A stretch of DNA of 64,000 bases from Guadua angustifolia (Eukaryota; Streptophyta; Magnoliopsida; Poales; Poaceae): assembly GCA_036346375.1 (NCBI GenBank), contig CM070502.1, forward strand, positions 15,786,924-15,850,923, given 5' to 3'. Positions 59,526 to 64,000 of this stretch are shown one piece after another. A model generated the notes under the pieces. That model saw nothing but the letters and a program-made list of their open reading frames with translations. It searched no databases and was not told where the DNA came from. Position numbers and translations under genes: made by a program. Within the stretch, counting starts at the first letter, position 1, and every line of letters starts with the position of its first letter.

Positions 59526-62302
59526 AAATCAAAAACTTGATTCCAATTAAAATTTTTATTCAATTCCATTTTAAAATTTTTATTTTTCTTATTTTTAAAA
59601 TTTTCCGGGATGTTATATTTTGGTTGCTTAATCAAATCTATGGAAACAACATATGTACTTAGCCGCTTTATTAGGATAGTAGCACTGTAAGAATTTTTTA
59701 AAATCCCTTAGGCCTGATTATCATCTGAAAATTTTATGGGAACATTAGTGATGTATCAGAACCATTAAAAAATTAAAAATTTTCTAATATGGTATGAACT
59801 ATTTTTATTTTGGTTGAAATTTATAAAGATTTTGGTAATTTCAATCAAAATTTTAGAAATTTCGACAGAAATCACAAAAATTCCGGCCAAGAAATTCTAG
59901 ACTTGAATTTTGTATGGATTTCATCCAAAATTATGAAATCTCAGATTTCGATCGCCTCTGAGATATATTCTGAAAATAAAATTTGAAACCTTATGTGTGT
60001 ATGTACACCACTAACTATTGGTTGGAAAATGTAGTAGTGATCAAAGTTTTCAAGGGGCGTCATTCTTATCTTAGAGAGGAGAATACGCACTCATTGAATA
60101 GCGATAAAGGCTACAGGCTACGGGGTTGCCGTTCACTTTTTCTTTACTTTAGTACAAGCCAGAGCTCTTAGCATACTTTTTTTTTAAAAAAATGCTGCTG
60201 CTGCAATAAAGGCACATGCAGATTTTTTTTCCTTTTCTGAAAAGAAAAACGTACATGCCGTCCCATTAATTTCCTCTTATTATTATTGGACATCCTTCCA
60301 TTGTATTATTCCCTCGGTAGGCAGTACAATACTACAATTATACTCTAAATGAATCGCAGCAAATATAAAGTATGTATAAACAGGATAGTAACACACTTAA
60401 TTAAAACATGTAATAAATGTAAACACCATTTCCATTATTCAACAAGTGTCATGTAGAACTCATACATCGGAATCATGTACAATTATCAATTACAACAGAT
60501 GAAATACAAGACTTCTAGAAATGACCTACAATCAGGGTTTACGTTACCAAAGCAAGCTGGAAAATAGCCACCCCATTGGCAATGATTTTAAATCAAAAAA
60601 TTGGTCAAAATCGGTAGAAATCGAGCGCATTGCAAAGTCAAACTTTTTAATTCGGTGATAAAAATGGCAAAAAACCAAAAATTGACTGATTTGACAATTA
60701 AAAAAATCGATTTTGTTCTATTTTCAATCGGTTTTGTTCGATTTTCTTCCTAGATTAGAACATTCAAGGACCGGTTTTGTTCAATTTTTGACTATTTTTT
60801 TATTTTCAACCGATATCGAAAATCGGCACACTCACAGAAAAATAAAAAAAATAAAAAATGCAACAAATCTGAATAAATCCCAATTAATCTATAAAACACC
60901 TAGAGAAATTTTATCAATTATTTAATTCACTTAATGCTTTCAGAAAATCAAAAACAACAATTAATGAAAAGGAACAAAGGTGCTGTTAGATTTTTATAAA
61001 AAATTGCAAGCTTGATCATGCAACTTCTAAGAGAATAGAACTTGATGCTCGTTCGAGGACAATCAAGTGTTTTTAATAGCTTAAAATCAATGCACACACT
61101 TGAATGCTCTCAACAACCTCTAAAATGAGAATTTAGTGCTCAAGGATGAAGAGATGAGTGTAAAGACTAAACAAGTATTCAATAAGGTTCCAAGAAATGC
61201 CCTTGCTGCAAGAGATGTAATATTTATAACCCCAACCACTTAAATAGACGTTACCCTCAAATCTTGAATTTACGCCTAAATTGGCACTCTGGGCATGTAT
61301 AGGCGTGTCTGCCGATTTCTAAGGTAATGGTCAAAACAATGCATTTAATGTAGGGGTACTAGCCGTTGCTACAATACCCTGCACTACCACCAACTAGAGA
61401 CCAAGAGTGCCGATTTTGTAACAGAAAACACCCCAAAAGTCCTTCTCTGGAAAATATGTACCATCAACTATTCACGGTACCACAGGACCTACGGTAATCT
61501 TGTGTCCATCAACAATGGCGGTGCTAATTTCCATAAAAGCACAAAGAGGTCTCTCTAGAAAATAATTTCTGCCCTTTAAGGCGATACTAACAAACTTGTA
61601 TTAGTACCAATCCTTAGTAGCGATAGTCTTGATTTGACTAGAAGCTTAACAACAACCTCTCTAGAATAAAATTACATAACCTAAAGGGCGATAATGTCGA
61701 TCTAGCGGTAATCTTGGCCTCTAGTTGCCAATAGTCTTGATTAAGCCAAGAACGAAATACATTCTCGGAATATTACTACAGTAACCTAAAGGCGGTACTA
61801 CCAATCCAATGGTAATCTTGAAAGCATCTAGGCCCCAAAAAGTCCCTTATGATTTTAGTAATTAATGACAATCATGTTTAAGAGACTAACATTTTCATTG
61901 AGTATATTGAAATAGGTTAGTCTCAAGGATTTGTGATCATGGAAGCATGAAGATGGAGCAAAAGAGGATCAAAGTATCAATCAAGTAAAGGTAAAAATCT
62001 AAGAATATTTTTCTAGTCATTTTACCGATCTCGGAGTTTGGAGAAAAGATCGGATTGCTAGAAATAGGGCCGTACTATTAAGAAGGTTTTGGCGTTATCT
62101 TAATGTCATCTTAAGGTTTAAAGGCTCAAATCAATTGATTACACTCATGCATTGTCTCTTAGGAATCCAATTTTATAAACTTCCATAAGCCTCAAAAAAG
62201 CCTCTGGAATCCGGTGCTACCGCCAAGGGCATCCGATGCTACCGCATGAGGGCATCCGTTGCTCTAGGGGTAGTAACCAAGCCCCAAGGCAGATGTGTAA
62301 AA
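59526..62302. repeat. 2.79-kb tandem duplication, copy 2
   Basis: Aligns with copy 1 over its whole length, with about one to two percent differences. They are concentrated in short clusters: single-base indels at CG versus CAG/CTG words, and a repeated 'gtactg'/'gtgctg' to 'atcttg'/'gtcttg' change. Only this copy continues into the complete plus-strand LTR. Confidence 0.95.
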
Positions 62303-63505
62303 ACCGAGAAGGGTTCTTTTGGGGACAGGCGGTGCTACGCACCATGGTAGCCCGGTGCTTGGAGTAGCAGTGTACGAGCCCATTGCGTGTAAAAATTCCA
62401 AAGGCGCACCATTTTGGGTCCAGACAGGGCGGTGCTACCGCCTATGGTATCCTGGTGCTACCGGGGTAGCGGTAGCACCAGCCCCTCTGACCCTTTGCAA
62501 TAATTCCAGTGGGCATGCATTTTGAAGTTTTGGTAGGGCGGTGCTACCGGGGTAGCACCGTCCTAAATAACCAGTGTAAAAATTCCAGAGAGCACCCTCT
62601 TCGGCGAAAAAAGAAAATAGAAGCCCGGTGCTACCGGTCCCAGTTGGGTGGTAGCACCAGACCTACTGCGCAACGGCCTCTGTCAAGGCATTAAATGCTC
62701 TGACGCGCCCACGAGGAGGGAGCTCGGTGCTACCGGTCCTACATGGGCGGTAGCACCGAAAAACCTGACTTGGTCAGGATTTTGAGCTCAAACGACTAGT
62801 TTTGGTGGTTGGGGTTATAAATATCCCTCCACCTGCCCTCTACAGTAACTCTTGACCATTATTGAAGATACTTGAGCTCTAGCAAAGCCCTCTCCTCTCT
62901 TTAGTGCATTCAATTCTCATTTAGAGCAAGTGAGGAGAGAAATTGAGTGTTGCATTTAGTGTGAGCCTTTAGACACTCGATTCGACCTCAAGCAAGCGTC
63001 AAAACTTGTTACTCTTGGAGGTTGCTGCCTCCTAGACGGCTTAGAGGAAAGTGGTGTCGGTGATCTTCACGAAGGAGCTTGTGTGAAGGCTTGATTGTTG
63101 TGAAGGCAAGGAGCTCACCTACCCGGAGTGGGGAAAGCTACCACGAGTGATCGAGGAAGGCTCAAACGGGTGGAGCCGGCTTGAAGAAGTTCAAGTCACC
63201 TCAACGTGGAGTAGGGGAGACCGGCAAGTCTCCGAGACCACGGGATAAATCCTTGTGTTCATCAATTGTGGTTTGCATTTCTTATTCTCTAGAGTAAAAT
63301 TACAATTCAAGCATCATGCTTAGTATAGAATTGTATTTGAAATACTTGAGTAGTTGGGATAATTTAGTAATCACTAGAAGTGCTTGGTATTAAAAGTGTT
63401 AAAATTGCAATTCGTGCTTAGTGATCTTGCAACTTGAAATTAGAATAGAAAAATTTTAGAAACCTCCTATTCATCCCCCTCTAGTCGGTTATCATTGATC
63501 CTACA
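61819..63505 (+). mobile_element. Solo LTR (1687 bp), plus strand, nested in an LTR of the same family
   Basis: Begins tgaaagcatctaggcccc and ends tcattgatcctaca, preceded by 'ccccctctagtcgg', a combination I associate with copia SIRE/Maximus-type LTRs. TATA is at about 62816. The 5-bp duplication agtac follows it (63506-63510). In front, copy 1 of the tandem duplication has agtac (59038-59042), but copy 2, immediately adjacent, reads aatct. No internal region follows, so it is a solo LTR. Confidence 0.8.
62200..62760. repeat. Array of short palindromes in the LTR U3
   Basis: At least eight variants of ggtgctaccg, many paired with cggtagcacc a few bases away (for example near 62450-62480, 62538-62560, 62620-62655 and 62727-62757). 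Each pair can form a small hairpin. The related LTR at 58.5-59.0 kb carries 'gcggtagtac' variants of the same motif. Confidence 0.75.
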
Positions 63506-63510
63506 AGTAC

Positions 63511-63937
63511 CGACCTCTAGTTGCCGGTACTGCCAATTCCAAGAGGTCAACAAGGTTTTAAAAAGAATTTTCCATTGCATGAACATAATCAAATATGAGC
63601 ATGTTTTGCGCCATGATCTTTAAGTATATTCAAGCTACTAGCCAATGATCTCTCTTAATAGTATAACACCTATTCTAATAATCTGATCTTTCCTCTAAAC
63701 ACCTAGATCGGTAAAAGCTATGAAAAGATCCTTAAATTTTTGTACATTGGCCTTAATTTTTTGTACATTGGCCTTGAGCTTGAATCCATGATAAATTCTT
63801 TGTTTAAGTTTTCACCTTTCCAATGTCAATGACGAGGACCAACCTTTTTTCATATACTCAAAAAATTTGTTAGTCCTTTAATCTTGATTGTCATTAATTA
63901 TCAAAACTCAAATAAAATTAGGGGTCTAGATGCTTCA
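63511..63937 (-). repeat. 5' part of the outer minus-strand LTR
   Basis: On the minus strand it starts tgaagcatctagacccc, the same terminus as the inner LTR, followed by 'taattaatgacaatc'. It runs to the insertion point at 63510. It is the other half of the LTR whose remainder lies left of the inner LTR. Confidence 0.75.
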
Positions 63938-64000
63938 GCCGTGCGCGCCCGATAACCACCTCATACTCTTCGGTGTTCGGGAGGTTCCCAATTGTCATCA

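Noticed and set aside
57191..60171. Identical 62-codon frames at 57191-57379 and 59983-60171 as a conserved small gene
   Set aside because: Identity follows from the 2.79-kb duplication. The peptide has no recognisable feature.

Overview
This window is nuclear DNA from a grass (Poaceae). The signs are a GC-rich trihelix gene exon, an LCBK1-type sphingoid-base kinase locus, and dense nesting of grass-type transposons (CACTA, hAT, Tourist, Stowaway, Ty3/gypsy and copia-like LTRs, LINE tails) with long AT-rich repeats. No species can be named from the sequence alone. I found no bacterial genes, CRISPR array, rRNA or tRNA.

Layout. 1-2.8 kb: LTR-retrotransposon remnants. 3.46-6.2 kb, minus strand: the one clearly intact gene, a GT-2/GTL1-type trihelix transcription factor with three coding exons and a likely 5' UTR intron. 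6.9-8.0 kb: a Tourist-like MITE and a Helitron-like repeat. 9115-17188: an 8.07 kb CACTA-type element with CTC target duplications. It carries broken fragments of two plant genes, an FDM/IDN2-like RNA-directed DNA methylation factor and an NB-ARC (NLR) resistance gene, and two hAT elements are nested in it (9372-10580 and 14451-15941). 18.5-24.3 kb: a foldback MITE, two non-LTR retroposon insertions with long target duplications, a Tourist MITE, and AT-rich repeats. 27.1-27.5 kb, minus: two exons of a decayed nucleobase-ascorbate transporter. 31.1-32.5 kb: a dead CACTA TNP2 transposase with a right end.

34.7-44.6 kb, plus: a sphingoid long-chain base kinase (LCBK1) locus that keeps its exon order and splice sites but has stops and frameshifts. 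Its introns hold Stowaway MITEs, a tandem duplication and a 3.7 kb internally deleted Ty3/gypsy element with CATAT target duplications. 44.6-50.3 kb: spacer, a possible orphan first exon, and an AT-rich hAT element with a perfect 8-bp target duplication. 50.9-57.2 kb: another AT-rich repeat split by a 5.35 kb solo-LTR-like block, which itself contains a 573-bp hAT element. 56.74-62.3 kb: a 2.79 kb head-to-tail duplication. 58.2-63.9 kb: two LTRs of one family nested in opposite orientation.

The genes do not form an operon or pathway. The interest lies in gene-fragment capture by a CACTA element, the stack of datable insertions, and the tandem duplication, whose second copy repeats the same cluster of base changes many times; a target-site duplication shows that copy is the altered one. 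That pattern, and the many single-base frameshifts in otherwise recognisable exons, mean assembly error must be considered before biology is inferred. I did not find a convincing undescribed biological system.
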